This document shows, in pieces, positions 1 to 8,989 of a DNA stretch of 41,896 bases. The stretch's first letter is position 1. Each line of letters begins with the position of its first letter. The stretch covers positions 14,356 to 56,251 of the forward strand of contig JADFYI010000008.1 in NCBI GenBank assembly GCA_015233145.1, written 5' to 3'. A program made the translations under genes and the position numbers. Source of the stretch: Candidatus Omnitrophota bacterium. Lineage in GTDB: Bacteria > Omnitrophota > Gorgyraeia > Zapsychrales > Fredricksoniimonadaceae. The notes below the pieces were generated by a model, which worked only from the letters and a program-made list of their open reading frames with translations, made no database searches and was not told where the DNA came from.

Positions 1-1
1 G

Positions 2-2833
2 CAGTATGTTGAGGCTTTTAAAAAGGGTGCGTTTAACCTGATCAAAGAAGAAAAAGACACCCTGACCCAGGAAATCCTTCCCAGAAAATATTTTTCCGGC
101 GGAATGGATTTCGGGCAGGCGTTGCCCTTGGTTTTGGCCTTTACGCATGATGCGTCCATGCTTTCTCAAGGCAGTTTGGGGCGGATCATGGTTGTCAGGA
201 CGGATTTTCAGATCGTCAATCGGCCCGTACAAGCCCTAAGAGGGGGAAAAGAAATTTCATTTCCAGGGACTCTTGATATTGAAAATTTACCGACCAATGA
301 ACTCGTGCGAAGGCATTATTCCAATATAGGTACTCTCGAAGAAGACATTGTCAGTTTTTTTGTCAAGCTTACGGGGTGGCTTTCAGGAAGCGCGCAGGAA
401 GAGCTTGTTCGGGAGCTTTTTATTAATCTTTATCACGAGAGCGAGAATGAAAACAGGCGCGAGGCCATAAGAGCAGATGTCTCTCTCATGCAGAGTGCCC
501 GCGGGGTAAAGATCCTTAAATTGGTTCTTTTTCAGCCATTTATCAGCTCCGAGAGATGGGCTAAAATCAGAAAGAATTCAAAATTAACTTCCCGGGAATT
601 AACTAATTTCAGGGTTCGCGGCGAAAAAAATTTATTGGAAGACGGCGGGGTTGGGTTTTTTAGTTATGGCCGTTTGGTTGCGGAAGGACGGCGTGTCGCT
701 CTGAAATACAAGCGGGAAGAAAATGGCGGCATGACCATGACGCTCTGGATGAGGGCCGACAGCGCCATGAAGGCCTATGACGCCGGGCGATTGGCAAAAG
801 ACAAAAGAACGCCCTGGGACATCCTGCTCAAAGACCCTGTGTTTCAAAAACGCTACGGAGAGGGCAAGGCGCAATCCTTTATCCCTGAAAGCATCAGAGA
901 TTATGTTGTCAGAAGCCGCAAGTATGAAAAAAACATTAATATTTTCTTAAGCGAATTTGTTTTAACAACCCTGATGCATGCTTATAAAGACAGGCACGAC
1001 CCTGTTTTTAATGAATTCGACTTGGGCAGTTTTGATTATCAGATTTTTATGATGGATTTAATTGCGTTTATGGACCAGGCCAACAAAGATAATGCCAGGG
1101 CGCAGGAGGCGCGCGCCTTTTTGTGGAAGCTTGGCGAAACCGCGTTTCGCCATCATATTAAATATTTTGGCAAAAGCGATCGAAGCGTTTTTCGAAAAGT
1201 TTTTCCCTTGGCCGATCAGCTTCCCCCAAAATCTGCCTATCCTTTGGCGGACCTCGCGGCGGGTACGCGGGCCGCCCAGTATATGGCAAGGCTCACAACC
1301 CCGGTTGTGATGCTTGATAATTCTTATTTTATTGAGGCATACCTTAATGAGGCCAGGCGCTATTTTGGCAAAGAAAACCTGGTTACTGTCCGCCGGGGAG
1401 ATGTTCGCGAGGCGCAGAATCTTTTGCGCGGGCCTTACCAGCATATTCGTATCAGCCATATTGATGATTATGTCGGAAAATTGCCGGATTCATTTTATCA
1501 GGCCCTTTTAAGAAAAGTTGTCTTGGGCGGGAGTGTTGCCGTGGAATATCCGCTTCAGGCCAAGTCGAGGCAGTCATTAGCCGCGCTTTTTCGGATAACA
1601 AAAAATGATGACGCCTGGCGCCCGGCTGATAAGGGGCGGTATCAAGGATTAAATGGCAAGCCAACAGACTATGTTGTTTTTGCCAAAGAAAGGGCTCCTT
1701 CTGATCATGCTATGGCAACGCCGCCAGAACCCACCATGCAAGGTTATATGGAGGATATTAAAGAAGCAGAAAACCAGGGTTTGATTAAGCATGGGCTGGG
1801 AGGAATGGAAAACTTTAAGTTTTCCCATTTTGAAAAAGTTTATGATAAGAACGTGCGGTCTTTTTCAAAAAATGGGAGAGTGTTGCTGGAAAGGCTTTTG
1901 AAAGAACAGGGAGAGGAAAAAGCAATCAATATCCTTGAGCTTGGGCCTGGCAGTGGCATGGCCTCCTCGCAGATGAGCCAGATGGCTCCCCATGCGCTTA
2001 TTGATACGGTAAGCCTTGTTCCTCTGGCGCCGCATTTTCGTTGGAAGAGTGGGTATTATCAGGTTTTGCAATGGGCCACGGAGTTTGCCGCAAAAAAAGA
2101 GGGGGCGCGGGTAAAGCAATTGTTGTCCGAACAAAATGGGATTTTGTCTTTGGATATTGCGCTCGCTTTGCAAAGGAACGGTTATCCGGTGTTTGATATT
2201 TCAGACAAGCCTTATATTCGCCAGCAATATATCCAAAGTTTTGGTTGGAAAATTGAGATTGAGAACGAGAGAAAGTACAGCCTGATTTATGACGATAACG
2301 GAGGGTTTGTCTATTCTGCTATTGAGGGGTATTCTCTGGAAGAGCTTTATGAAAAAACACTGAACATGCTCGATGACAATGGTGTTTTTTATCTCGAGGC
2401 TGATGTGGGAAGGCTGGAATCTTTTGCAATGTTGCGATCCACGGCCATGGCAGAGAAGTTCCTTTTTATTACTTTTCCAAGATACGGGATGATGATTGTT
2501 CCCAGAAACAGCCGGATTGGCCAACAGTTTCTTCGGGAGATCGGGCCATCTCTTCAGGGTACGGAAGGGTTCTGGTATTCGCTGAAGGATAAAGATGCGC
2601 AGGAAGTTTTGGCCATGTTACACAGTGTCACTGACAGCGCAATGGCCAATAAGGGCGGTATTGATTTAAACACAGACAAGATTGATCTTCAAACGAAGAG
2701 TGACAGTGAGTTGTCCATAAAATTTAATATGGACCCTGTGATGCTCAAACGCGTGGAGAATGCCCAGGGCTTAACGCCTGTCATTACAAGCATCCTTCCT
2801 TTAGATGACCTTTTGCAGTTTTTGGGAGTGTAG
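2..2833 (+). CDS. Large multidomain protein with methyltransferase-like regions (5' partial)
   Basis: The frame is open from the first bases of the window and the first ATG (104) has no ribosome binding site, so this is the 3' part of a longer gene; at least 943 codons are present. Two regions look like Rossmann methyltransferase folds. One, around residues 430-540 of the visible part, has an acidic VRRGDVREA segment followed by HIDDY. The other, near residue 640, has the glycine-rich motif ILELGPGSGMA typical of SAM-binding motif I. Both look divergent. The C-terminal tail, from AMANKGGIDLN to the final FLGV, matches a recurrent ending I remember in giant Omnitrophota proteins; this is recall, not a search. 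The phrase D-x-AMA occurs twice (DHAMATPP and DSAMANKG), hinting at repeated modules. Substrate and function are unknown. The next gene starts about 90 bases downstream. Confidence 0.6.
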   Translation, partial: QYVEAFKKGAFNLIKEEKDTLTQEILPRKYFSGGMDFGQALPLVLAFTHDASMLSQGSLGRIMVVRTDFQIVNRPVQALRGGKEISFPGTLDIENLPTNELVRRHYSNIGTLEEDIVSFFVKLTGWLSGSAQEELVRELFINLYHESENENRREAIRADVSLMQSARGVKILKLVLFQPFISSERWAKIRKNSKLTSRELTNFRVRGEKNLLEDGGVGFFSYGRLVAEGRRVALKYKREENGGMTMTLWMRADSAMKAYDAGRLAKDKRTPWDILLKDPVFQKRYGEGKAQSFIPESIRDYVVRSRKYEKNINIFLSEFVLTTLMHAYKDRHDPVFNEFDLGSFDYQIFMMDLIAFMDQANKDNARAQEARAFLWKLGETAFRHHIKYFGKSDRSVFRKVFPLADQLPPKSAYPLADLAAGTRAAQYMARLTTPVVMLDNSYFIEAYLNEARRYFGKENLVTVRRGDVREAQNLLRGPYQHIRISHIDDYVGKLPDSFYQALLRKVVLGGSVAVEYPLQAKSRQSLAALFRITKNDDAWRPADKGRYQGLNGKPTDYVVFAKERAPSDHAMATPPEPTMQGYMEDIKEAENQGLIKHGLGGMENFKFSHFEKVYDKNVRSFSKNGRVLLERLLKEQGEEKAINILELGPGSGMASSQMSQMAPHALIDTVSLVPLAPHFRWKSGYYQVLQWATEFAAKKEGARVKQLLSEQNGILSLDIALALQRNGYPVFDISDKPYIRQQYIQSFGWKIEIENERKYSLIYDDNGGFVYSAIEGYSLEELYEKTLNMLDDNGVFYLEADVGRLESFAMLRSTAMAEKFLFITFPRYGMMIVPRNSRIGQQFLREIGPSLQGTEGFWYSLKDKDAQEVLAMLHSVTDSAMANKGGIDLNTDKIDLQTKSDSELSIKFNMDPVMLKRVENAQGLTPVITSILPLDDLLQFLGV

Positions 2834-2924
2834 CCCGTCGTCTTGTTTTCCCTATAAATATGTTTTATACTTTGTTTTAGTGGATTGCATACATTTCATA
2901 CTTTTCTTACAAAGGAGCGATGGT

Positions 2925-3179
2925 ATGGAAGCTATATTTCAGGGCAAGGCGTATGGGGCGGTAAGCGTAGGGGCCAGGGGGCAGATTGTGATCCCCTCAG
3001 GCCTTAGACGAGAGCTCAATATCAAGGCCGGAGAACAACTTATGATTTTCTCGAAGGCTGATAAAAAGTATATCAGCATGATGCATGTGCGGGACTTTGG
3101 CGCACTCATGAAGCGCGCAGGCAGTGTTATTTCAAGGCTGGAGTCCAAGGTTCCTCAAAGGAAAGCGAAAAAAAGGTAG
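2925..3179 (+). CDS. AbrB/SpoVT-type transcriptional regulator
   Basis: A small 84-residue protein. Residues about 12-45 carry the swapped-hairpin signature (VSVGARGQIVIPSGLRREL followed by IKAGEQL), which binds DNA in AbrB, MazE and SpoVT proteins. The start at 2925 is chosen because AAAGGAG lies 7 bases upstream; the frame extends further upstream but without a ribosome binding site. The C-terminus is lysine/arginine rich. It ends one base before the TolC-like gene, so it is probably co-transcribed with the efflux operon and may autoregulate it. A MazE-like antitoxin role is less likely because no toxin gene is adjacent. The family call is confident; the regulatory target is inferred from position. 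Confidence 0.85.
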   Translation: MEAIFQGKAYGAVSVGARGQIVIPSGLRRELNIKAGEQLMIFSKADKKYISMMHVRDFGALMKRAGSVISRLESKVPQRKAKKR

Positions 3180-3180
3180 T

Positions 3181-4524
3181 ATGAGATATCAAAAAGCGTT
3201 TATCTCAACATTGGTTTTTTTAGCCCTTATGGCCGGGGGGGCGCCGCTTTGGGCCCAAACCCCGAAAGAGGCTTATCTGACATTCAAGGATGCCTTAAAA
3301 AGGATATCTGAAAGTTCCAGGGCTGTGAAGATTTCAAGGAAAGGCACGGAAATAAACCATGAGGATGTGAACCGCGCCCGTTCCGCGCTTTTGCCTCAGG
3401 TGACGGCAGATGCCGGCAGACAGCATTTTGTTTACCAGCCTTCTGCTGTTTTTGGGGCACAGAAGGTTTTTACAAGCCAGAAAGATTTTAATTTTGCCGA
3501 GATTCGTGCCTACCAGACGCTTTACGACTTTGGGCTTAACTCCTCGAATTTAAAGGCGGCTCATGAATTGGAAACAAGCGCCCACAATGATGCGGAACGC
3601 GCGAGCAATCAGTCGACGTTAGAGTTTATTGCGCTTTATTTTGACCTTTTGGAGTCTGACAAGCTCATTGTGGTGGCTAAAGAAGAACTCACAAGCCTTG
3701 CCTCGCATTTAAAGGACATTTCTGTTCTTTTTCGTGAAGGTGTGGTGACAAAAAACGAATTTTTAACAGTGCGGGTCAAGTTTGGGCAGGCCCGCGAAAA
3801 AGTTTTGGCGCTTAAGAATTTGCGCAAGGTCCAGGTCACAAAGCTGTGTTCGCTTTTGTCTTTGGACGATGGCCTTATCCTTTCGGTTGAAGATCCGGCC
3901 GTAGCACCGGCAGATACTTTAAAAGTTGAAGACGCTGTTTTTGCTGCTCTCATGAGGCGGCCTGAACTTAAAGGGCTGGATAGCGCCATCGGCGCTTCCC
4001 GGTTTCGTGAAGAAGCCAATCGTTCTTCCAATTATCCGGCGCTCTTTACCAACGGAGGTTACAATTACGCCCAAAACCGTTACCAGGGGCGAAACGACAA
4101 TTGGGATGTGGAGCTTGGGGTAAAATTTAACGTTTTTAACGGCGGGCTTACGCGTGCCGAGGTTGTTAAAGAGAAAAAGCACGGTGAAGCGCTTGCTGAA
4201 CAGAAAAAGAAACTTGAAGAAGATATCCGTGTTGAGGTTGAACGCGCTTATTGGGAGCTTAAGAATTCAAAAGAGAAAGTTCGCGTGGCCACGACATCTG
4301 TTGCCCAGGCTAGGGAAAATTTACGCGTGAACAGGGTGCAATATAGGGAAGGCGCGTCGTCTTCGACACAAGTTTTGGATGCGATTGCCCTTGTGACTGG
4401 TGCTGAAACTGACCTTTGGCGCGGAACATACGAGACAAAACGTGCCTGGGCCAGGCTCCTTTACAGCATGGGCAAGGATTTGGACACATCGTTTTTAGAA
4501 ACCCCTGATCGGAGGGAATTATGA
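3181..4524 (+). CDS. TolC-family outer membrane efflux protein
   Basis: A 447-residue protein with an N-terminal signal peptide ending near ALWAQ (about residue 22-26), followed by long amphipathic helices and two outer-membrane-efflux-protein repeats, as expected for TolC/OprM channel proteins. The second repeat is recognisable around LGVKFNVFNGG, and YREGASSSTQVLDA near the C-terminus is a conserved family stretch. The start at 3181 has AAAGG just upstream, one base after the regulator stop. Its stop overlaps the EmrA-like start (ATGA). It should form the outer membrane exit duct for the EmrAB-type pump encoded next, making a tripartite drug or small-molecule exporter. Confidence 0.92.
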   Translation: MRYQKAFISTLVFLALMAGGAPLWAQTPKEAYLTFKDALKRISESSRAVKISRKGTEINHEDVNRARSALLPQVTADAGRQHFVYQPSAVFGAQKVFTSQKDFNFAEIRAYQTLYDFGLNSSNLKAAHELETSAHNDAERASNQSTLEFIALYFDLLESDKLIVVAKEELTSLASHLKDISVLFREGVVTKNEFLTVRVKFGQAREKVLALKNLRKVQVTKLCSLLSLDDGLILSVEDPAVAPADTLKVEDAVFAALMRRPELKGLDSAIGASRFREEANRSSNYPALFTNGGYNYAQNRYQGRNDNWDVELGVKFNVFNGGLTRAEVVKEKKHGEALAEQKKKLEEDIRVEVERAYWELKNSKEKVRVATTSVAQARENLRVNRVQYREGASSSTQVLDAIALVTGAETDLWRGTYETKRAWARLLYSMGKDLDTSFLETPDRREL

Positions 4525-5537
4525 TAACCGCAGAAAAAATAATGTCGGTCAAAAAAGGAAAGGTGGCCGTAAAAATTATTGTGGCATGCCTTTTGACGTT
4601 TTTGGCTGGCATGGGCGTCATTCATTTCTTGAAAAACATGGCTTATGTAACGACGGATGATGCCTATGTTGAAGGCCGTATCCATCAAATAGCCCCTAAA
4701 ATTCCGGGAACAGTTTCCAAGGTTTATGTGGTGGACAACCAAAAAGTCAAAAAAGGAGATTTGCTGGTTGATATTGATCCCCAGGATTACGAGGTTAAAG
4801 TGAAAGAGGCGGAAGCGGTTTATTCGGCAGAAAGCGCGCGGCTTAAAGAAGCGGATGCGCGCATTAGCGGAGCCGAGGCCGCGCTAGAGGTACAGGAAAC
4901 AACGCTCAGGCAGGCCAAAATTGACGCCGGGCGTGCCGAACGGCTTTTCGCCGAGGGGGCTTATCCCAAAGAAAAGCTTGAGAAGGCGCAGACAGCGTAT
5001 GATTTTTCCAAGGCGCAAATTAAGGCCGCGAAAGAAATGATCCTGCAGGCGCGGGCCAATAAGGAGCTTGAAGCCTCGCTTGTGAAACAGCGCCAGGCCG
5101 CTCTTGAAAAGGAAAAACTGAATTTGGGGTATACAAAGATTTTTGCTCCGGCCGACGGGTTTGTTACAAGGAAATCTGTGGAAGACGGCAACCAGCTTCA
5201 GCCGGGCCAGCCTTTGATGGCGGTTGTGGCGCTTGATGATGTTTGGGTGGCTGCCAATTTCAAAGAGACCCAGCTTAAAGGAATCAAGCCGGGGCAGGAG
5301 GCCTTTGTTGAAGTGGATACGTATCCGGGGCATGTTTTTAAAGGCAAAGTGGATAGCGTCATGGCCGGGACCGGCTCTGCGTTTACATTATTTCCGACGG
5401 AAAATGCTCTTGGCAATTACGTCAAGGTCGTTCAGCGTATTCCGGTCAAGATTATTCTTGATAACGATAGTGATTCCGGGCATGTGTTTCGGGTTGGCAT
5501 GTCTGTGATTGCAAAAATTAGGGTCAAGAATGAATAA
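4521..5537 (+). CDS. EmrA/HlyD-family membrane fusion protein
   Basis: A 338-residue periplasmic adaptor with one N-terminal transmembrane helix (about residues 17-38). The biotinyl-lipoyl-like half motif PGTVSKVYVVDNQKVKKGDLL follows, then an alanine/lysine-rich alpha-helical hairpin (about 95-190), the second lipoyl half (about 200-235) and a beta-barrel domain ending with FRVGMSVIAKI. This is the usual order and length for EmrA. GGAGG lies close upstream of the ATG, which overlaps the tolC-like stop. It should link the EmrB-like transporter in the inner membrane to the TolC-like channel. Family membership is clear; the substrate cannot be told from sequence. Confidence 0.93.
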   Translation: MITAEKIMSVKKGKVAVKIIVACLLTFLAGMGVIHFLKNMAYVTTDDAYVEGRIHQIAPKIPGTVSKVYVVDNQKVKKGDLLVDIDPQDYEVKVKEAEAVYSAESARLKEADARISGAEAALEVQETTLRQAKIDAGRAERLFAEGAYPKEKLEKAQTAYDFSKAQIKAAKEMILQARANKELEASLVKQRQAALEKEKLNLGYTKIFAPADGFVTRKSVEDGNQLQPGQPLMAVVALDDVWVAANFKETQLKGIKPGQEAFVEVDTYPGHVFKGKVDSVMAGTGSAFTLFPTENALGNYVKVVQRIPVKIILDNDSDSGHVFRVGMSVIAKIRVKNE

Positions 5538-7068
5538 GTGGATTATCGCGATTGTTATTATTATCCCCACGTTTATCGAGGTTGTGGATACCTCGGTTGT
5601 GAACGTTGCCCTGGACCATATCCGCGGCAGCCTTTCGGCAGGAGTGGATGAGGCCACCTGGGCGATTACGTCTTATTTGGTGTCGAACGCCATTATTATT
5701 CCGCTCACGGGCTGGCTGGCGCGCGTATTCGGCCGCAAGCGGTATCTTATTTTTTCTGTGACTCTTTTTACTGTCAGTTCTCTTTTTTGCGGCATGGCGT
5801 GGAGTTTGTCGAGCCTGATCTTTTTTCGCGTTTTGCAGGGGCTTGGCGGCGGCGCCCTTCAGCCGATTTCCCAGACCATACTTCTTGAAACTTTTCCGCC
5901 CAAAGAACACGGCATGGCCACCGCAGTGTTTGGTATCGGCGTTATTTTTGCCCCCATTCTGGGGCCTATTTTAGGCGGATGGATTACCGATAACTGGTCG
6001 TGGCACTGGATATTTTTTATCAACATCCCCATAGGGGTTTTATCAGTCATCCTGATTGCGGCGATCATTAAAGACCCGCCGTATTTGAAACGAATACCTT
6101 TCAGCCGTATTGATTACTGGGGGCTGATCCTCATCAGCCTGGGGCTGGGGTGCCTTCAGGTGATTCTTGATAAAGGCCAGCAGGACGACTGGTTCAGTTC
6201 TTCGTTTATTCTGACCTTGGCAGTCATTTCAGCGCTTGCGCTTCTTCTTTTCATCTTGGTAGAACTTTTTTGGGCCAAAGACCCGGTTGTGCATTTGCGT
6301 ATTTTTAAAAATAAAAGTTTTGCTTCGGGCAGTGCCGTGATGTTCACAAACTTTTTTGTGCTTTTCGGGACCATTGTCATTATCCCGATTTATCTCCAAA
6401 GGCTCATGGGATATAACGCATTTTTATCAGGGCTGGCCCTGGCACCCGGAGGGATGGCCATGGTTTTTATCATGCCTGTTGTGGGGAAACTGGTCACAAA
6501 AATCAGCCCCAAGGTTATTCTTTTCACAGGGCTTGTGGTCTCGGCTGTATCGACGATGATTTTGACCAAAGTCAGCCTTGCCACAGATTTCCAATTCATT
6601 GTTTTTGCGCGTGTCATAACGGGTATCGGCTTAGGGCTTATGTTTATTCCGCTCACAAACCTGACGCTTTCGAGCGTTCCCAAAGAAGAAATGGGCAACG
6701 CAACTTCTCTTTATAACCTGATCAGAAATCTCGGGGGCAGTTTTGGTGTTGCTTTTGTCACAACCGTGCTGGCCCAGCGCGCGCAGTATCATCAGGCGAG
6801 GTATGTGGAGGCCGCAAATCCCTATAATCCCAACTTCCAGCAGGCTGTCATGAAAATTTCTTCCATGCCCCAGGTGCATTCTCTTTCCGGCGTTCCTCCG
6901 GCAGCTGCTGCCAAGGCAGTTATTTATCAGGAAGCGCTGAGGCAGGCGAATCTTTTTTCCTTCGTGGATACGTTCTTTTTGTGTACAATATTGTTTATCA
7001 TCATTATGCCGCTTCTTCTTTTCATGCGCAGGCCCAAGTACGCATCAATGCCCGTCTCGGCACACTAA
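5530..7068 (+). CDS. EmrB-like MFS transporter (DHA2, 14 transmembrane segments)
   Basis: A 512-residue, very hydrophobic protein of the DHA2 drug:proton antiporter family. Visible landmarks are the N-terminal VVDTSVVNVALD segment, FGRKRYL between helices 2 and 3, and the antiporter motif C region (GVIFAPILGPILGGW) followed by WHWIFFINIPIG, which is typical of EmrB/QacA. The ATG at 5530 overlaps the emrA-like stop by 8 bases; an earlier TTG in the same frame is less likely because it lies inside emrA. It is the inner membrane engine of the efflux system with the two preceding genes. The 14-segment count is by eye. Confidence 0.93.
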   Translation: MNKWIIAIVIIIPTFIEVVDTSVVNVALDHIRGSLSAGVDEATWAITSYLVSNAIIIPLTGWLARVFGRKRYLIFSVTLFTVSSLFCGMAWSLSSLIFFRVLQGLGGGALQPISQTILLETFPPKEHGMATAVFGIGVIFAPILGPILGGWITDNWSWHWIFFINIPIGVLSVILIAAIIKDPPYLKRIPFSRIDYWGLILISLGLGCLQVILDKGQQDDWFSSSFILTLAVISALALLLFILVELFWAKDPVVHLRIFKNKSFASGSAVMFTNFFVLFGTIVIIPIYLQRLMGYNAFLSGLALAPGGMAMVFIMPVVGKLVTKISPKVILFTGLVVSAVSTMILTKVSLATDFQFIVFARVITGIGLGLMFIPLTNLTLSSVPKEEMGNATSLYNLIRNLGGSFGVAFVTTVLAQRAQYHQARYVEAANPYNPNFQQAVMKISSMPQVHSLSGVPPAAAAKAVIYQEALRQANLFSFVDTFFLCTILFIIIMPLLLFMRRPKYASMPVSAH

Positions 7069-7078
7069 ATTTTATCTT

Positions 7079-8365
7079 ATGAAAAAGCGTGAAATCGTAT
7101 TAACTATTTTTGCAATTTTGGCGTTGGGTGGCGCGGTTTTTATGGCCGCTTTTATCTACACACCCTGGGGGGCCCGCCTTGTCTTAACAAACACTGTCAG
7201 ATTTTTCTTAAAAACATCTGACGTCCGATGGGAATCCCTGGAAGGAAACCTGGCGCGGGGGGTGGTGGTCCGCCGTCTTGAGATTAAATCCATGCGTCAG
7301 CTTTTTCCCGGGAATGCCTTGCGTATTCAGGCTTTATCTTTACGGGCCCGTGATTTCGGGATAAGCGGCCTTTCGGTTACGGTTGACAATGGCCGGCTTT
7401 CTCTCCGGGGAGATGAGCCGATTATTTTTGCGGGGCGTTTTGACAATGGAGTTGTGAATGCCAACGTTTATACGCGCAATTTGAATTTTTCCGATGTGAG
7501 GGAAGTTTTGGGAAGGTTCTTTGACATTCCGCCCATTAAAGGCACGTTTCGGGGCATTGATCTTTTTGTGCGCGGAAAAGTGAATAATCCGCATGTTCGG
7601 GGGCATTTCTTTATCGAACGGATTGCTCAAAATGATTTTACTTTCGAAGAAAGCCCTGTGATCGTGTCTTTGCGGCTTTTTCGGGGCATGTTTCGCTGGG
7701 AGGTTTACGGGCGGATGTATTTTAAAAAAGGCAGGCTTAAGACCTCTTTTGCCGAAATGCAAGTGCATAAAAGTTCCCTTAAATTTGTCGGGCCGCCGCC
7801 CCAGCCTGAACTTGATATTCGGGCGACTGCCGAAGTTCTTCGGACAAAAATCGATATTCTGGTACGCGGAGAGCGCAGGGCCCCCAAACTTTCTTTGACA
7901 AGCGATCCGCCTCTTCCCAAAGAGCAGATCCTTTTGATGCTGGCAACGGGAAAAAAATGGGAGGGGCTCGAAACTATGGATGGGCAGAAAAAGGTTTCCC
8001 CGGAATTAACAGCGGATTTTGTCGATTACCTGCTTTTCGGCGGGTCAGCAAGAAAAGTGGTTCAGTATCTGGGCTTAAGCGACATTACGTTAAAAGCTGA
8101 CGCCAATAAGCAGGGGGTGACGTTCAGTAAAGATGTCTCTCATCTTCTGGGTGTGGGCTATGGCGTTGAAAGGGAGGTCAATATTTCCGAGCCTCACGGC
8201 CTTACCCAAAGGCTTGAAGGGGAGCTTTATCTGACAGATAAAATGACAGTGGGCGTTCAAAAAGAGTTTAAACCGCTCTTGCCTAATCAGCCCGAGATAA
8301 AAGAGACGCCGCTTTCCAATATGCCCGATGACCGGGTGTATATGAAATACAAAACATCGTTTTAG
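7079..8365 (+). CDS. Short TamB-like (AsmA-superfamily) envelope protein
   Basis: A 428-residue protein with an N-terminal membrane anchor (about residues 8-28) and a long beta-rich periplasmic part. The C-terminal third resembles the TamB domain (old DUF490): LSLTSDPPLPKEQILLMLATG, then FGGSARKVVQYLGLSDITLK and a beta-barrel-like end finishing YMKYKTSF. TamB and its relatives bridge the inner and outer membranes and act in lipid transport or outer-membrane protein assembly. E. coli TamB is about 1260 residues, so this version is about one third of the usual length. It starts 10 bases after the emrB-like gene without a clear ribosome binding site and may be part of the same transcript. No omp85/TamA partner is seen nearby. 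Confidence 0.72.
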   Translation: MKKREIVLTIFAILALGGAVFMAAFIYTPWGARLVLTNTVRFFLKTSDVRWESLEGNLARGVVVRRLEIKSMRQLFPGNALRIQALSLRARDFGISGLSVTVDNGRLSLRGDEPIIFAGRFDNGVVNANVYTRNLNFSDVREVLGRFFDIPPIKGTFRGIDLFVRGKVNNPHVRGHFFIERIAQNDFTFEESPVIVSLRLFRGMFRWEVYGRMYFKKGRLKTSFAEMQVHKSSLKFVGPPPQPELDIRATAEVLRTKIDILVRGERRAPKLSLTSDPPLPKEQILLMLATGKKWEGLETMDGQKKVSPELTADFVDYLLFGGSARKVVQYLGLSDITLKADANKQGVTFSKDVSHLLGVGYGVEREVNISEPHGLTQRLEGELYLTDKMTVGVQKEFKPLLPNQPEIKETPLSNMPDDRVYMKYKTSF

Positions 8366-8382
8366 ATTTATACCTTTCTTTC

Positions 8383-8411
8383 TTGACTGGGAAGCCCTTA
8401 CTCGCTAATCT
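8383..8411 (+). promoter_or_regulatory. Sigma70-type promoter of the dedA-like gene
   Basis: TTGACT (8383-8388), a 17-base spacer and TAATCT (8406-8411). A start point about 6-8 bases downstream would fall at about 8417-8419, only 3-5 bases before the ATG at 8422. The mRNA would therefore be leaderless or nearly so, which fits the lack of a ribosome binding site there. Confidence 0.6.
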
Positions 8412-8421
8412 ACATTTCGTT

Positions 8422-8988
8422 ATGACACCGACACTTCCTCCGCAGATAACAGAACTCATTACCAAACACGGCGACGTGGGAACTTTTATTGCGATGTTTC
8501 TTGAGTCGAGCATCGTTCCCATCCCCTCAGAGGTTGTGATTGCCGGCGCCGGGGCTATCGGCGTTCCGTTATGGTCCATTGTGATTTGGGGGGCCCTGGG
8601 CTCTACATTGGGCGGCATGGTGGGGTATGCCATTGGCCGTTATGCGGGCCTGCCGGTTATCCTCAAGTTTGGGAAATATATTTTTATCACGCCGCATCAT
8701 GTCCAAAAGGCTGAAGATTTTGCAAAAAAATACGGGGCATGGAGCGTTCTTATCGGACGGGTATTGCCTGTCATCCCGTTTAAAGTTTTTTCTATTGCCG
8801 CGGGCCTCACATGCCTTCCGTTTCCTGCGTTTATTATTTTTACCATGATCGGCGTTGTCCCGCGCCTTATCATCCTTGCGCTTTTTGGCGCAATCGTGAT
8901 GCAGTATACCAAGCCGTTTTTTATGGTTGCTGCGGGCATAGCTCTTGTGGCCGGTCTTTTCTTTCTCTGGAAAAAGCATCGCCGCTGA
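8422..8988 (+). CDS. DedA-family (SNARE-associated) membrane protein
   Basis: A 188-residue membrane protein. It carries the DedA/VTT signatures: FLESSIVPIPSEVVI with the conserved E and P residues near the N-terminus, GSTLGGMVGYAIGRYAG, and GRVLPVIPFKVFSIAAG with the conserved arginine and proline. DedA proteins are implicated in polyprenyl-phosphate and phospholipid flipping and membrane potential homeostasis. The start at 8422 gives the usual length. A TTG at 8383 in the same frame is rejected because it is the -35 box of a good promoter. The next gene follows after one base, so the two are co-transcribed. Confidence 0.9.
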   Translation: MTPTLPPQITELITKHGDVGTFIAMFLESSIVPIPSEVVIAGAGAIGVPLWSIVIWGALGSTLGGMVGYAIGRYAGLPVILKFGKYIFITPHHVQKAEDFAKKYGAWSVLIGRVLPVIPFKVFSIAAGLTCLPFPAFIIFTMIGVVPRLIILALFGAIVMQYTKPFFMVAAGIALVAGLFFLWKKHRR

Positions 8989-8989
8989 C

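Noticed and set aside
4884-5333. Long minus-strand frames opposite emrA, purB, polyprenyl synthase and others
   Set aside because: They are antisense shadows of genes with clear family motifs and show no signals of their own.
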